A stretch of DNA of 64,000 nt from Todiramphus chloris collaris (taxonomy: Eukaryota; Chordata; Aves; Coraciiformes; Alcedinidae). Below, in pieces: positions 12,201-24,846 of this stretch (the first letter of the stretch is position 1; each line of letters begins with the position of its first letter). The stretch covers positions 12,344,231 to 12,408,230 of the forward strand of contig JANVCC010000018.1 of assembly GCA_025345505.1 (NCBI GenBank), in the 5' to 3' direction. Under the pieces are notes generated by a model that did not search any database, was not told where the DNA came from, and saw nothing but the letters and a program-made list of their open reading frames with translations. Both the position numbers and the translations under genes were made by a program.

Positions 12201-15200
12201 AGTCTGATGTAATTGCTAGTCCTATCGTGTATTTTCTGAGTTATTTCTCCTGTATGGCAGAAAAGTCGTTGTGGGTAGATATGAAAAGGGAACTGAATTT
12301 ACAGCATGTATTAAGGCTTAGCACTCAGCTTTACAGGTTTCCCTTATTCTGCATTAACAGTAATACATATGACTGTGTTGCTGTTATAATTTTAAAAGAC
12401 CATTTTAAGGTATGCTGCATATTTTTTTTTAATTTTCACTTTCTTACTGAATGAAAATGTTAAGGGTCACCAATCTGCTAGTTTTTCTCTTACTGCAACA
12501 CAGTGGAATTTGCAATGCAAATGTAAGCAGGCAATCAGAAAATGGGAAAATCTTTTGTGTTGAAGTGGAACATTGAAAAATGTACGTATCCTCTTTATGG
12601 ACCTATAGTTTTTAAACTTAGAGCAAGTAGACAGATTGTGAATTAATAGATTTTCACTGTCCATGGTATTAAAAGACACTAGCTCTTTTTAGATTTTTGA
12701 CAGTTTGTTCCTTTTCAAAATACTTCAAGTGATTATACTTTTGATGGATGTATTACATTTCTCTATTTGATAATCATACCAGAAAATTAAAATTATTTTT
12801 TTAAATTTGAATAATATGAATAAACAATTTTTCTTCCAGACTTGGGTACACTTTTTCATGTTCTATAGATTTTGGATAAGATTTTACCCTTTTGGCTTGT
12901 GAGAGTGAACCACCTTACATTGAAAGGCATTACTAGGAAAGATTCCATGTACAGTTGGTAGATACAGTCTCTCTTAGGACACCTTAGGTAAACAGTTGAA
13001 GTTAAATCAGTGTACCAGCACTATGTCAGCTTGCTAGTCAACAACACAATAATTTGGATGCAGACTTTTGCTTCAAGCCTTCAGGAGCCATGCATTAAGA
13101 ATTTTGCCACTGAAGCTTTGCTGACACAACTTAGAGTACAAATGGGAAGATATTCCTATCCTTTAGGTTTTTGAAAGTCTTCCTGCTCTTACACATTTAT
13201 CTCTTAGGTCTCATCTATAGGAAAAGTTTCACAGCTTTAACCATGGATTTCAGTAATCTAGAATACATCACTTGTAGTTAAATTTATGGATAATAATTTT
13301 GACTAGGTTAGAAAATTCATGGAGTAAGCTGAAAAAAAAAGCAACTCCAAAATAAAATTTAGGATGACTGAAATTATTTACGAGAACACTGCTTTTAGGT
13401 CAGTTTAACAGTCAAAGATCCTATAAACAATCCTATATTGAATTATTAACATATGACTTCCATATAATTGCTCATAAACTTGAAGTTAGACATTCCCCCA
13501 AGATTCTGCAGAATCAAGGACTAAGTATTATGAATTGAACCTATAAGCTCAAAGTCAAGGGTAGAGTCCAGAACTTGAAAAGTTAGTTTATCTAGCAGTA
13601 ATGGAAGTATATGTGTTTCATTCTTGTTTGATTTTCTTTCTTATGTAGGTGTGTATGAAATTCTCCCTTGTTACTAGTTATTTCATAGTAAGAAGAGTTT
13701 TTAATTTTGTCAAAATAATAAAAAATTGCAAGTCAGAAGTACTGCAGGTGGTGAAGAGGGTTTGGGGAGTGGGAAAAGTCAAGAAAATGACAATCAATAT
13801 TTCATCATCATATCTCTAGAGGCTTCTAAAGGGCCATTTACAAAATAAGAGATGTTTTAAGACAGAAAAATGTTGTCTAGAAAGGGCATTAAAAAGTGAG
13901 AGTTTGACAATTTTTATTAAGACAAAGCATAGCACATATTTTCTGCTGAATAGCTTTATGTTTCTATAATGCATAACCCTCAGCATGCAAAAAAAAAAAA
14001 GGGCTACTTTTTCTATCTTTTTCTTTTGCACAGAGGTGTAGAAAAGAAACATGAAAAAAAATAATTAAAAACAGTATCTGGAAGATTCAATGGAATATGT
14101 GGTATCAACAAGGTGCTAGCACTTTGCTGTCCTTATAAATCAGGAGGCAGCTCCAACAAGTTTACTCATCCCAAGGAACCTGATCTGCCTTGGTTATTTT
14201 TCCTGCAGCAAACCTATAGTAGGTGGATGCCTTAATGTGAGGTGAAGCTGAGAAGATGATGGATAAGATGGACTGTGGTCCACGGATGGTGCTGTGTCAG
14301 GTTTATTTTCTATATAGCACATGAGGAAGGGTGCACATGTATATTTTGGGGAACCTAAGCATGACTTCCTTATATTCATGGGTGGATGCTGCCAGTGCTG
14401 TCCTCTGTGTGGCTGCAGGAGGGTGTGGATAACGCAGAAAGATTTCATGTTTTCTTGCATTTAACTAGCTAGATGACTAATTGTGGTATCTTCTGGCTAC
14501 ATCTTTTGGAGTAAAAATGTTGCCAAAGTCTGTTCTCTGCCATTTATGCCAGTTAGCACAGTCTGGCCACATCCATACTAATAATATATTTTAGACTTCA
14601 GGACAGAGCAATCACATCCAAGCTGCTCAGTGGGAATGGTATCTGTTCTATTCTATTAAATCATGGCCAGAAATAGTTTAGATTTTTGCCTTGCCTGCAA
14701 TTCTAAAAACCTTACAGTGCAGGTAATTTTTCCTTCTACTACATCTGTGAATTGCTTAATTTTTTAGTGCACGTGCAACTTCAGAAGGGAATTCCTCTCA
14801 GCAGTGTTAGGACAGAGATTCATCTGTAGATTAGAAAGCCTAAAAGAAGGTGTTGGCATATAAACATCCATATGAATTCTGGTTGTCTACACTCCAATTA
14901 AGGACAGAAAAGATCAAGTTGATAAGAATATTGGAGCCTATTCATCTTTTGCTGAAGTGTGACTTGTAGTCATTGACCACAGACTGGTGATAGTCAGTGC
15001 ATGTTTTGAGCCATCATAGTGTATATCAGACATCCACATAGGTATGGCAATTATGAAAGGAGTTCATGGAATGCTCATGACTTTCCACAACAGCAGCTGG
15101 AGGCCAGATGAGAAACACTGAGGTATTCCAAACTGAAGAATGCCTTTTCAAGGCAGCTGAATCTATCTTGGTTACTTCCAGAACGCAATCATACTATCTA

Positions 15201-15292
15201 TTTTATGTTCTTGTTTGAGGATGGGATAAATCAGCCTCTGGAAACTTAATTCTTTCCAAAACTATAAAGGGAACCTGACATGATCTTACCAA

Positions 15293-15338
15293 TACTACCT
15301 GCTGGGGGATTTCAGCTGAAGTCCCCCAGCAGGTAGTA
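15293..15338. repeat. Near-perfect 46-nt palindrome (inverted repeat)
   Basis: The left arm TACTACCTGCTGGGGGA (15293-15309) is the exact reverse complement of the right arm at 15322-15338. The middle is T, then the self-complementary TTCAGCTGAA (15311-15320), then G. So 44 of 46 positions pair and the single mismatch would be a U-G wobble in RNA. With essentially no loop it would extrude as a cruciform in DNA. It could also mark a fold-back at a past break. No gene or terminator role is evident. Confidence 0.9.
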
Positions 15339-15360
15339 CAAATAGATATACAAATAGATA
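15337..15360 (+). repeat. 12-bp tandem duplication
   Basis: TACAAATAGATA occurs twice head to tail (15337-15348 and 15349-15360). The first copy overlaps the right end of the palindrome by two bases, so the two structures may share a mutational origin. Confidence 0.85.
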
Positions 15361-15839
15361 AGGTCAAGCTTCTGCCCATATATTTGAATCTCACTAATAC
15401 ATTGAAAACAAGTATGTGCTTTAATATTTTTTTCTGGTAAGAAATGAAAGCTTCTTTGTAATGATTCTGCTTTCATTCTAATATATAAGTAAAGGAGATA
15501 AGCTATGATATGCAGGAGATTATGGGAAAGCAAGACCTGGATGTGTGCAAAGGTAAGAATTAATGTCTTTTTTTACAACAGAATCAACTTATACAGTCTT
15601 ACGTGCAAAGATCTCCTATGTTATCATCTAAGGAAGATCTGAGCTTCTTTCATCACCGTTTATGAAAGCATGAAAGGAGGACTTCTGAGCAGTATGGGAA
15701 TGACTGTCTAGCTGGTTAAGTTCTGTTCTTATTATGTCTTTTGGACAGGTTCACCGCTGAATTCAAATTATGGCAGAACTATCTAGATGCAAATGATAGG
15801 TTTGTGGGTTGTTTTGTTTTCTTTTCTTTTCCTGTTTCA
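15361..15839. other. Non-coding sequence
   Basis: No gene or repeat recognised. A pyrimidine-rich run (about 15808-15836) lies just before the LTR-like element. Confidence 0.5.
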
Positions 15840-16655
15840 GTTGTCTTCTGTATTTCATATAGGTGTCAAGATGATGGCAGTGGGGGGGCTGCAGAGCTGA
15901 CCTGTTTGGAAGGAGGTCAGGGGATACCCCATGCTGGACACAGCTGGTTCAATATGGTGCCAGCTGACTCTGCAATGGACTCACCATAGGACACAGATGA
16001 ACCCATCACCTCTGTGAAAATATATTTAAAAGGACAAAAAATGATTGGTATGCAGAAGAGTGAAACAAAAATAGTGGGAAACAACAGAGGGAACATCAAC
16101 ATCAGAGCAGGACATCTTCATGGTGCTCCATGGAGCAGATATCCACTGCAGCTTATGGAGCAGGTGAATATTTCCTGAAGGAATGGCATCCTTTAGAGAA
16201 GTCATGCTGAGGTAGAGTTGTTTTTTTTTTTTTTCTTAACAGGACTGCAGCCCATGGAAGAGCTGATGCTGGAACAGGAGGAAGTGTGAAAGCAGTGGCA
16301 GAGAGGAGCCTTTATGTATTAACCTTAATCCACCATCCCACTTCACCCTTGGGGCAGTGGGCACAGGAGCTGGGAGTGAAGGAGTGAAGGTGAGCCTGGA
16401 AAAGGGAGGAGGAGAGGTGCTGTTTTAATATTTGTATGTGTTTCTCACAACACAAATCTTTTTTTAATTGACTGACCATTAATTTTCTCCAATCTGAGTC
16501 TGTTTTGCCTGTGACAGTAATTTCTAAGCACTATTCCTGTCTTTATCTTGTCCTATGAGCTTTCTCATCCTATTTTCTTCCTCTGTCCCTTTGAGGAAGA
16601 GAAGCGAGTGAGAAGCCGGGTGGGCTTTTGGCTGTTTGGCAAAGTGGAGCCACCA
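15840..16655 (+). mobile_element. Diverged avian ERV LTR-type repeat
   Basis: I recognise several landmarks of a common avian LTR family in order: GCAGAGCTGACCTG (about 15890), CCATGCTGGACACAGCTGG (about 15928-15947), a weak TATA-like ATATTTAAAAG (about 16022-16032), GACTGCAGCCCATGGAAGAG (about 16243-16262), GGAGTGAAGGTGAGCC (about 16381), AATCTGAGTCTGTTTTGCC with TGACAGTAATT (about 16492-16524) and a GAGAAGCGAGTGAGA... CCACCAC end. The family name is from memory and uncertain. CTGTTTCA occurs just before (15832-15839) and just after (16656-16663), which I use as tentative edges. No retroviral coding sequence is attached, so it is a solitary, old copy. Confidence 0.65.
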
Positions 16656-16663
16656 CTGTTTCA

Positions 16664-18014
16664 ATCACAGTTGAGATTAACATGGAGAATAATGTACTAT
16701 GTACCCTTTACTAATGATTTCTAAGGAAGCATCCCTGAAAACATTACATAGGTACTGTGTTTCATCATAAAATCATAACTAATGTTTTTAATGTACACTG
16801 ATTATGTTGCCTAAATTGGGGCTAAAGCACGAAAGTGGCCACTATAGGCTTGACTCGCTTGCCAATACACAGGCATCTTACACCATATGAAGTACTCTGG
16901 GTCATCTGGCACTTCAGAAGGGAATCCATTTCCTGTAAGTTTTATGTCTTAGCTGAGGGTTGCATACACATATGTTTCATATTTTATGATATCTGAAATG
17001 GTACTAGATGCTAACAGCTGTTAAACTAAGTATCTTTTTAGACTTTGATAACTGAACTGACTAAATTTTTTTGGACTAACCTAGAAAAACTATAAACATC
17101 TAAGCAGGGACACTTGCATTTTGGTAACAATATTAAATTGAATGTTACCCTTCCTATCCAACCTTTTGTGTTCTGGGCTTTTCTGTTGCTATTTTTGATG
17201 AGGTTATGTATTGCAATTGTGAAAGGTATGAGGTCAAAACCATCTTTAGCTTGACAGTTAAAATTTTCATCTCCTAATTCACAAGAGGTCTCTCCAAATT
17301 GAGTTCCATTTATTGAAGCAACTGAAGTAATATGGAACAATTTGGATGATTTTTTTTGTCAGCTGTACATCCCAGAAAACTTAGTTTTTACATTAAAATA
17401 CATTCTTTCAAATTCACTCAGCCTAAAGCATAATATTATGTACACAGATGCCCTTTGTACTTTAAAAGTTTGGGAAATACATTTTAAGTAAGTTAAAATT
17501 AATCATCTTTAATTTAGGCTGTAGGTCTCTTCAGCATGACTCATACTCTCATCATTATCTTACCCTTACAGCATTACTGAAATACTAGTATAATTAAGAT
17601 GAGTATCTTACAAGATTTCTCCTGAGGAAATTTGTTACAGAAAAAGAATGCTTTCCCATTTTTGACAGCATGAGACATAACTTCCCTTTATTTTCATAAA
17701 ACTGACAATATATTACTCCACTATGTGGTAAAGAAGTCTTCTCTATGATTAATGTCTTTAAATACAATGCTAATATTGCAGAATACCAAATGGGTAAAAC
17801 TACTATACTACTTCATTATGAATAGTATGACTTCACAATCAGAATTAAAATGCTTAATAGAGTTGCTCCAATGTGAAGCTTTATCTTCTGTCATTTCAAG
17901 TATCGAGCCAATATTTTAAAAATCATAAAAGGCAGATAACAAGGTAGAGAAGTAAGCATGAACACACAGAAAGAGATTGAACAACCTTTCCCCACAGTTT
18001 TACAGTATTTAATG
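16664..18014. other. AT-rich non-coding sequence
   Basis: No gene or recognised transposon. A 100-codon minus-strand open frame at 17038-17340 has no motif I know and is probably chance. Confidence 0.55.
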
Positions 18015-18258
18015 ATAGAATCACAGAATGGTTTGGGTTGGAAGGGAAATTTAAAGATCACCTGCTCCTGCCATGGGCAGGAATGCCTTCCACCAGATCA
18101 GGTTGCTCAAAGCCTCCTCCAGTGTGACCTTGAACACTTCCAGAGAAAGAGGATATCCACAACCTCTCTGGGAGCATTCACAGACTGTTCCAGTGTCTTA
18201 CCACCCTCACAGGACATAATTTGTTCCTAATATCTAGTGTAAATCTACCCTCAGCCCA

Positions 18259-18480
18259 TCAATCAAGCCTGTTCAGGTTCCTCTGAAGAACCTTACTATC
18301 CTCAAGCAGATCTACACTCCCACCCAACTTAGTGTCATCTGCAAACTTACTGAGGGTGCATTCTATCTCCTCATAAAGATCATTGATAAAGATGTTAAAC
18401 AGAAGTGGTCCCAATACTGAGCCCTGAGGATCGCCACTTGTGACCAGATGCCAGCTGGATTTAACTCCATTTACCACCAC
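18259..18480 (-). pseudogene. CR1 ORF2 fragment: RT motifs B and C
   Basis: A 73-codon minus-strand frame with [19 protein letters not shown], where motif B SGVPQG has V to D, then FNIFINDL and [12 protein letters not shown]. The catalytic box FADD (the CR1 form of YxDD) is intact, unlike in the long copy and copy A. The frame ends at the deletion junction near 18250, so everything between RT and the extreme C-terminus is lost. No function is expected. Confidence 0.85.
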
Positions 18481-18548
18481 TCTTTGGGCTCAGACACCCA
18501 GCCAGTCTTCTACCCAGCAAAGCATATACCCATTCAAGCCACAAGCAA

Positions 18549-18983
18549 TTAGATTTTTATGAGAATGCTGTGAGAAACAGTGTTGAAGGCTTTAAGGAAG
18601 TCTAGGTAGACAACATCCAGAGCCCTTCCCTCATCCATCAGGTGGGTCACCTTTAAGTATATCAGGTTTCTCAAGCAGTACCTGGCTGTAATAAACCCAT
18701 GCTGAGTGGGCCTGATCCCCTGGTTGTCCTGTATATGATGCATAATGGTACTCAAGGTGATCTGCTTCATGACCTTCCCTGGAACCAAGATCAGACTGAC
18801 AGGTTTGTAGTTCCCTTGAGCCTCCTTTTGGCCTCTCTTGTAGATAGGCATCACATTTGCTATCCTCCAGTCCACTGGGACCTCCTCAGTTAGCCAGGGC
18901 TGCTGGTAAATGATGGAGAGAGGCTTGGTGAGCACATATGCCAGCTGCTTCAGTGCTCTTAGATATAGCCCATCTGGCTCCAA
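18549..18983 (-). pseudogene. CR1 ORF2 fragment: N-terminal half of reverse transcriptase
   Basis: A 144-codon minus-strand frame. It shows LSIIYQQPWL, PVDWRIANVMPIYKRGQKE, NYKPVSLILVPGK (motifs 0 to 2), TQHGFITARYCLRNLI, then motif A as DVVYLDFLKAFNTVSHS with the first catalytic Asp present in YLDF. S to L in DFSKAF and D to N in KAFD-TVSH are departures from the usual CR1 [11 protein letters not shown]. In an intact element this enzyme would reverse-transcribe CR1 RNA at the nicked target. Here it is only a fragment that then shifts frame into the piece at 18259-18480. The apparent first Met is internal to the family. Confidence 0.85.
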
Positions 18984-20321
18984 TATAATATATTGGACTC
19001 CATATAGGCTAATATAATTGGTTTATATTGGCCATTTGAAGCCGTGGTACTGTCTTTGCATCTTATCTTATTCACAATACTGAATATCCATTATGCTGAA
19101 AGATTCGGATCAGAGATTTAAAAATTCTAAGACATTAGATATTAAAAATCAGTCCTCAGAAGTGTGTATTTGGATTTGAGTAAGGTTGCCAGTCTTAATT
19201 TATATATTCTGTGGTGATTATAGCTGGAGATTTTCAACAGAATCATTCAAATAAGTTCAGCAATCAAAAAGGATCCACCATTCTCTGACCTAACAGAATG
19301 CAGTTAACTGGTTGCCCCATACAAACATATGTACCCTCTTAACTGAAATCGTGCCAAATGTGGTAACACTCATCTTTATAGTGGGCTGTAATTTAAGTGT
19401 ATTAAGTGAATACTTAAAGATCACAGTCAAAGCACTAAAAAAGGATACTGATAGATTATGATTTACAGAGGTGACAGGATGTATTGTTTGTAGAAAAAAA
19501 ACCACCTTTGTGGCAACATGCCTGCTTCCTCAGGTCCTGGAGCACAGCCAACTACATTGGTATTATGACACAAATGAGTTTGTAAAATGCATTTAATGGT
19601 GTATCAACTTGTTTCATTTACTTGATAGCAGCTTTTTATCATTCTTTTATTTATTCTGTTTATTCTGCAATTTATTCTGTTTGCTTTTCACTTTTTCTTT
19701 GTAGTGCATAAGCCATCCAAAAATTTTTGGCATGAATTTCAATGATGTTTACATTACTAGGCCAGCAAATGTATGACGATATTGCACTTTATGGGATCAT
19801 TTTGATTTGTTGTTTGTTCAGCTTCTCCTTTTATCACTGTCCAGCCATAGTGTTCTCTAACTGTCCCTTTTTTTTTTCTTGTTGTTGAAATAGTAATCAA
19901 CCATGCATTGAAAGTAATCAGATTTAGGGAGACAAATACTTTTTGATGTGTTTCACCTATATACTTTCATTGCAACTTGCAAGGTGTGACTTTAATGACT
20001 TTAAAGTGTGTCCTCCCTCAAGAAGCACTGTATTGCTCAACCCACATCTGGTGAGGAAGGCTGTGGCCAGTATTACCTACCTTTTCTGATAATCCACTCC
20101 TGCAATAGATTTTGGGTCCATCTCTTAATCAAGCAGCAATTACATGAGTGTAACATATATTGGTTCTATCATTCTGACAAACTTGCAAGACTGCAGAATG
20201 ATGAAGTAGAATAGAATAACATTATTTCATTTTGGTAAATTACTAGTTGACTACTTTCAAAGGGTATTAAAAACGTAAAAAGAATATTTCATATGTTGTT
20301 TATTCTTAGTTTAAATGTCTG

Positions 20322-20354
<33 letters not shown>
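20322..20354. repeat. (TCTA)n microsatellite
   Basis: About eight uninterrupted tetranucleotide units. Length polymorphism is likely. Confidence 0.95.
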
Positions 20355-22634
20355 TATTACTATTTTAATATATCTTGACAGACCCCAAAATTATTCAGCA
20401 TTATTTCTCAACTTTATATAAAGCACAAGCATCCAAACAGTAGGGCAGCTGGATTATTGAAGGGAGAACTTTATAATGAGATTTCTTAGAGGAGCATGTC
20501 ATGAAAAGCCATGTTAGCTATTGAGGGCTGCAGCAAATTGTAATGAGATTTAAAGACTTGTCTACCTATTCTTTCACAGCTACAGAAAGATCGTGTCCTT
20601 GGAGAATTTACTACAAACCCAGGAATGCTACAATCAATTTAACAATATAAGTGTATAAAAAGGGATATTTGTACCCTCTGTTAAGATGAAGTTCCCTCCT
20701 ATTTTTGAAGCATAAATATTTTAGGATTCACTGGAAGGCTATGTATTAATATTTTATCCTTTCCTTGAGGATATTGATCTTAAACATAAATTGCAGCATC
20801 TGCACTATTCAGATCCTAAGTTATCAACAAGTCAAATTGATCTGCACTTATTATAGAGTTTATTGTGAAGCTTACTTCAATTGATTCATTTTATTCAGCA
20901 AATGAGTTGGAAAAGGACAGAATTTTACATTTTATGACCTGAAATTATGAGTACTGAATACTAAGCTCCATGCACAACTCCATTCTGTGAAATTACAAAA
21001 CAATAATTACTGAGACCCTAAAGGAGAAGTTGGAAACATTAGTACAAGAACACTCTTTCAAGATGTCTTTAATTCAGTGTAGCAGAACAACATAGTCTAT
21101 AGGCAGAGCAACCACCCTAAGCTGAAACGAAAGCTGAGAACTCCCATGCAACAAATTAAATTAAATTAACCATTTAACACATAATGCAACAAACCTGAAT
21201 AAAGATGGATCCAAAACACAAAAGAGGTTACAAACCCTGTGACAAGTTACATTTCTTGACTGGGCTTTTCTTTTTCCTTTTTTTATTCCTTGTCCACAGG
21301 ATACCTTTTGTGTGTATGTTCACTGACATTCTCATAACACTCCAGCATGCTAATGAGGGCCTTTACAGAGGCCATGATGATTCTTTCCCACCAAAATGTG
21401 TTTATGAATTTGCCCAGTTGTCTCTGTCTTTATTGAGGGGTTCAGCATCTCATGAAGACTGTTAGTCACAATCACCAGTCTGTGATCTCTGTGAGGATCC
21501 CCTTGAGATATCTTTTTTGGACAGGAGTTACATGCTGGCACAATTGTAATTTATAATATTCTATGAAAATTAGGCAACCTTGAGATTGTTTTCCAGGTAC
21601 TAAACAACTTCTTCTTGCCCTTCCTTATGAGTCATGTGCTTTGAGAATAATTTTTACTTTTAATAACCTAGCAGCAACTTTTGTTCTTTGGCCTACATAC
21701 TTGGTCACACTGCCATATAAGAGATTATTATTCAGATGACTACCAAACATTATTCTTATTTTGTTTTACAATCACTTTCCAGAGCCGCTGCATTTCACAC
21801 CCTGCAAGTATTTTTAGCTGTGGTACAAATCTTCACTTTTGGCCATACATTTGTACGTTAATCTAATTTAGGTAATTTCATAATTATAATTTCAGTATAC
21901 AAAAGTATTATGATTAGTATATAAGTGATTAATATTTCTTTATTTCATCATTTAATGATATGATACTTAGAGTCCCTGCAAATGTACTATACATTGATAA
22001 ACTCCAAATAAAGAAGAAGAAAAAAAAGAGAAATTGTTTAAAAATCTTACTATGCAAAAAGTTTCATATTTTTTTTTATTGTTTGGTGAGAAACAATGTT
22101 AACTTTTATGTCTGATTTAGTAATACAACTAAAATTATTTCTAAAATTTCAACATTGGGAGTAGTAGTAGTGTTATTTTACTCCCCAATTTTTGAATCTT
22201 GTAAATATGTAGAACAATATTTTTCCATTGATATCGGATTAGCTCTGTGGATTGAAATCAAACTAAATGTTGGCACACATAAAAAAATTTAGAAGTTTGG
22301 CTTTTCTTTTAAATGTCTGTAACTCAACTTATGCTGATTACATATATGAGTTACACAAGCAATATGCAGTCAGTTGTGTAGCTCACTGAGAACTTTGACT
22401 CCCTCTATTTTATGAATGGGTAATTTGAAAAGGAAATATTGCATCTTGAGAACCTTTCGCTATTGAGATATTTACATAGGCATAAACTCCATTACAGATG
22501 AAGGGGTGAATGAGGAGGTGAGTAAGCAGGACAGTTTTCCAAATAACAGATCCTGAATAGTCCTATTTGTGTTTACATAAGAAAACTCTAAAAGCTGCTC
22601 AGCATAGTGAGAAATGGGAAGGGCCATAGCTTGC

Positions 22635-22676
22635 TTTTGCTTGCCAATTATTTCATTTTGCTTGCCAATTATTTCA
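22635..22676 (+). repeat. Perfect 21-bp tandem duplication
   Basis: The 21-base unit beginning TTTTGCTTGCC and ending ATTATTTCA is present twice with no difference (22635-22655 and 22656-22676). Being a multiple of three it keeps frame in open frames on both strands, but neither frame looks like a real protein. Confidence 0.95.
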
Positions 22677-24725
22677 TTTCCCAACACCAGTTTAAACAAT
22701 TCTCCGTTTCATTCTCTTGAGAATACAGAATGTAGGGATCTAATATTTATTGCAAATTCCTTCTCTGACAGAAGAGCTTCTGATATAACACATACCATTT
22801 ACCAGAATAATTCCTGAATGTCTTTTTCTCCTGTGTTTCTTTTAACGATTCACTTGCAAGTTCAGATTTCAAAGTATCAAACCAAATAATAAACAGAGTT
22901 ACAGTTTCATCCACAGGAATAACATTAGTTACCAGTTTATCAGTCTGGTGATTGCCTTTGAAATAATGAAATGACAACATAAAACTAGCCTCATTTATTA
23001 GAGGTCTTAAAGAATAAGTTAGTTAAATATCTGTTAAGAACAATATAAGTATAGGTGTTCTTGCCTTGTAGAGGAAGAACTAGATAATCGCTTGAAATTC
23101 CATTCAGAACCACCCTCTCTGAAAATTGCTTCTAAATTTACATTACCTCTAAATTTTTGTAAGATAATCTTTGACTTCCCTTCATCTAGGGAATACTGTA
23201 GGATAAATCTGCAGTGGTTCCAAACTTGTTATAAAAAGAAATTAATCACCTGAATCTTTGCCATCCATGTAATCATGATGAATTTCAATCTTTGGCCTAG
23301 ATATTTTATATTAAAAAAAAGAGAGAGATTGTGAATCAAATGTAGTTCAGCCCATGTATACAGTATGAGAAGAAGGGTTTAATTTACATACATTTATCCA
23401 ACAAGGCATTCAGTAATCTAATTTGTCTATATTTCAAATACTAAGGTACCTTCTTGTACCTGGAAGTGACTTTAAAGAATTTGATGCCCTTTGCATAGAT
23501 GATACTCCCTCTCAAATGGAAATGATCATAATTTCAACTGAAATGCTGTAATTAATCACAGTTTCATAAAATATGGTAATATGACTAATTTTCAACCATG
23601 TAAAATGAATACAGTGCAATATTTTCCATACTGCAAATATTATTTTTGTAACAACCGTAACTGACATTAGAATTCATCGGCTACATGAGCTTTTGCATTT
23701 TCCCAGTAAAAGGACTCCTGCTGTTAATGTAATATTACAAGACAAAGACTTAGCATTTATCTGAGCCTAAGAGGGTCAAATGAAGTAGGCAAATCAGTTC
23801 TGTTTTCTGATTATAATAACACCTTTGGGTAGTCCTTTTTAATGTTAATCAGTGATTCACCTCTTTTCTATTTCCTATAAATGCTAAAAGTGCCGATTTT
23901 TCTATTCTCCGGGGTTTCAAGTTTCAATTTAATAAGAAAGGGAAAGATGATTTAAGACAAGAAAAAAGCCATACATTATTTTTGTGTATGTGTTTTTTGT
24001 TGTTTTTTTGTTTTTTTTTTTTTTAAAGAATGTGTTCTTAGCTATACACTAGTACTTATTTTGTAAATTTTGGATAACATCAGGTATTGATTGAATTTTC
24101 ATAAATGATGAAAGATTGAGGAATTTACAATTAATGGTTGTTTGTCCAAAACATATATTAAAACTATTTGATTGTCAAATTTCTCTAGGAAAATTGAGTA
24201 ATGAAAACTCAGAGAAGTGACACACTTGGAGCATATAGAAGAACAGTGAAGTAATATACGCAATAAAAATTATTATGGAACATATTTTATAAAATCTACA
24301 AACTAAGTGCAGTTCCAGGGAAGAGGATTTTTTGTTCAAGTGTAGAGTGTCATTTGATGTATTGTAGGATGTGCTTCCTGGTATCCTTATGTTATTGAAA
24401 AGGTCAGATATCTCCCACTGCTTTTGTGTCATATCTGCAAGCCCCATATGGATTTTTTTTTTTTTTTTTTTGTTTTAATTGTATGATATTGCAAAGAACC
24501 CACTGAACTGAGTGATCAGTGACTACATGCAAGAGTTTACAGATATGTTGGATGACTACGGGTCCTTGGTAGACAGTACAGATCTAGATTGAACTCAGCT
24601 TACAGTTGACATCTATTAGATACAGTTAATTGTCCCCATATAGACATCTAGCACCGTTTCAGATAAAATCTTTTGTATAGTTTTTAGATGCAGATTCACA
24701 ATGATTCATGTCTCTTATGATGGTT

Positions 24726-24846
24726 CTATCACAGAATCACAGAATCACGGAATGTTAGGGGTTGGAAGGGACTTCCATAGATCATCATGTCCAACCCCAC
24801 TGTGGTACTAGAGTCACATCCACAACACTTTGATGTGAAGCAGGGA
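24726..24846 (-). mobile_element. CR1 LINE tail fragment, minus strand
   Basis: The reversed CR1 tail (three units of the TCACAGAA/TCACGGAA repeat) is followed by TTAGGGGTTGGAAGGGACTT and CATCATGTCCAACCCCA. Only about 120 bases remain, all from the 3' UTR. It is a strongly 5'-truncated copy. Confidence 0.85.

Larger units (their letters stand above)
6233..15292. other. Long AT-rich stretch with no recognised gene
   Basis: About 9 kb with no coding region or known transposon that I can support. It contains T-rich low-complexity runs (8272-8326 and 9217-9255), a TG run near 9691-9701 and an ATTC-rich patch near 11172-11210. Open frames up to about 105 codons (for example 11128-11445 plus and 14194-14460 minus) show no familiar motif and have overlapping frames on the other strand or none. 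Ancient repeats could be hidden here; they would need profile searches. Confidence 0.55.
18015..18984 (-). mobile_element. CR1 LINE, minus strand, internally deleted
   Basis: The tail starts at about 18015 with ATAGAATCACAGAATGG and GGTTTGGGTTGGAAGGGA. The minus strand then carries ORF2 reverse-transcriptase sequence up to about 18984. At about 18250 the sequence jumps from the very C-terminal end of ORF2 to the segment just after the RT catalytic block. Compared with the longer copy at 32860-36062 (positions about 35175-35705), roughly 0.53 kb is missing. Two RT fragments flank a frameshift near 18500-18550. The element is 5'-truncated near 18984. Confidence 0.9.
18985..24725. other. AT-rich non-coding sequence
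   Basis: About 5.7 kb without a recognised gene or transposon. It contains a TCTA microsatellite (20322-20354), a perfect 21-bp tandem duplication (22635-22676), and T-rich runs at about 23991-24024 and 24453-24471. Open frames of 61-90 codons here have no recognisable domain. Confidence 0.55.

Noticed and set aside
17038-17340. 100-codon minus-strand frame
   Set aside because: No domain or splice context. Consistent with chance.
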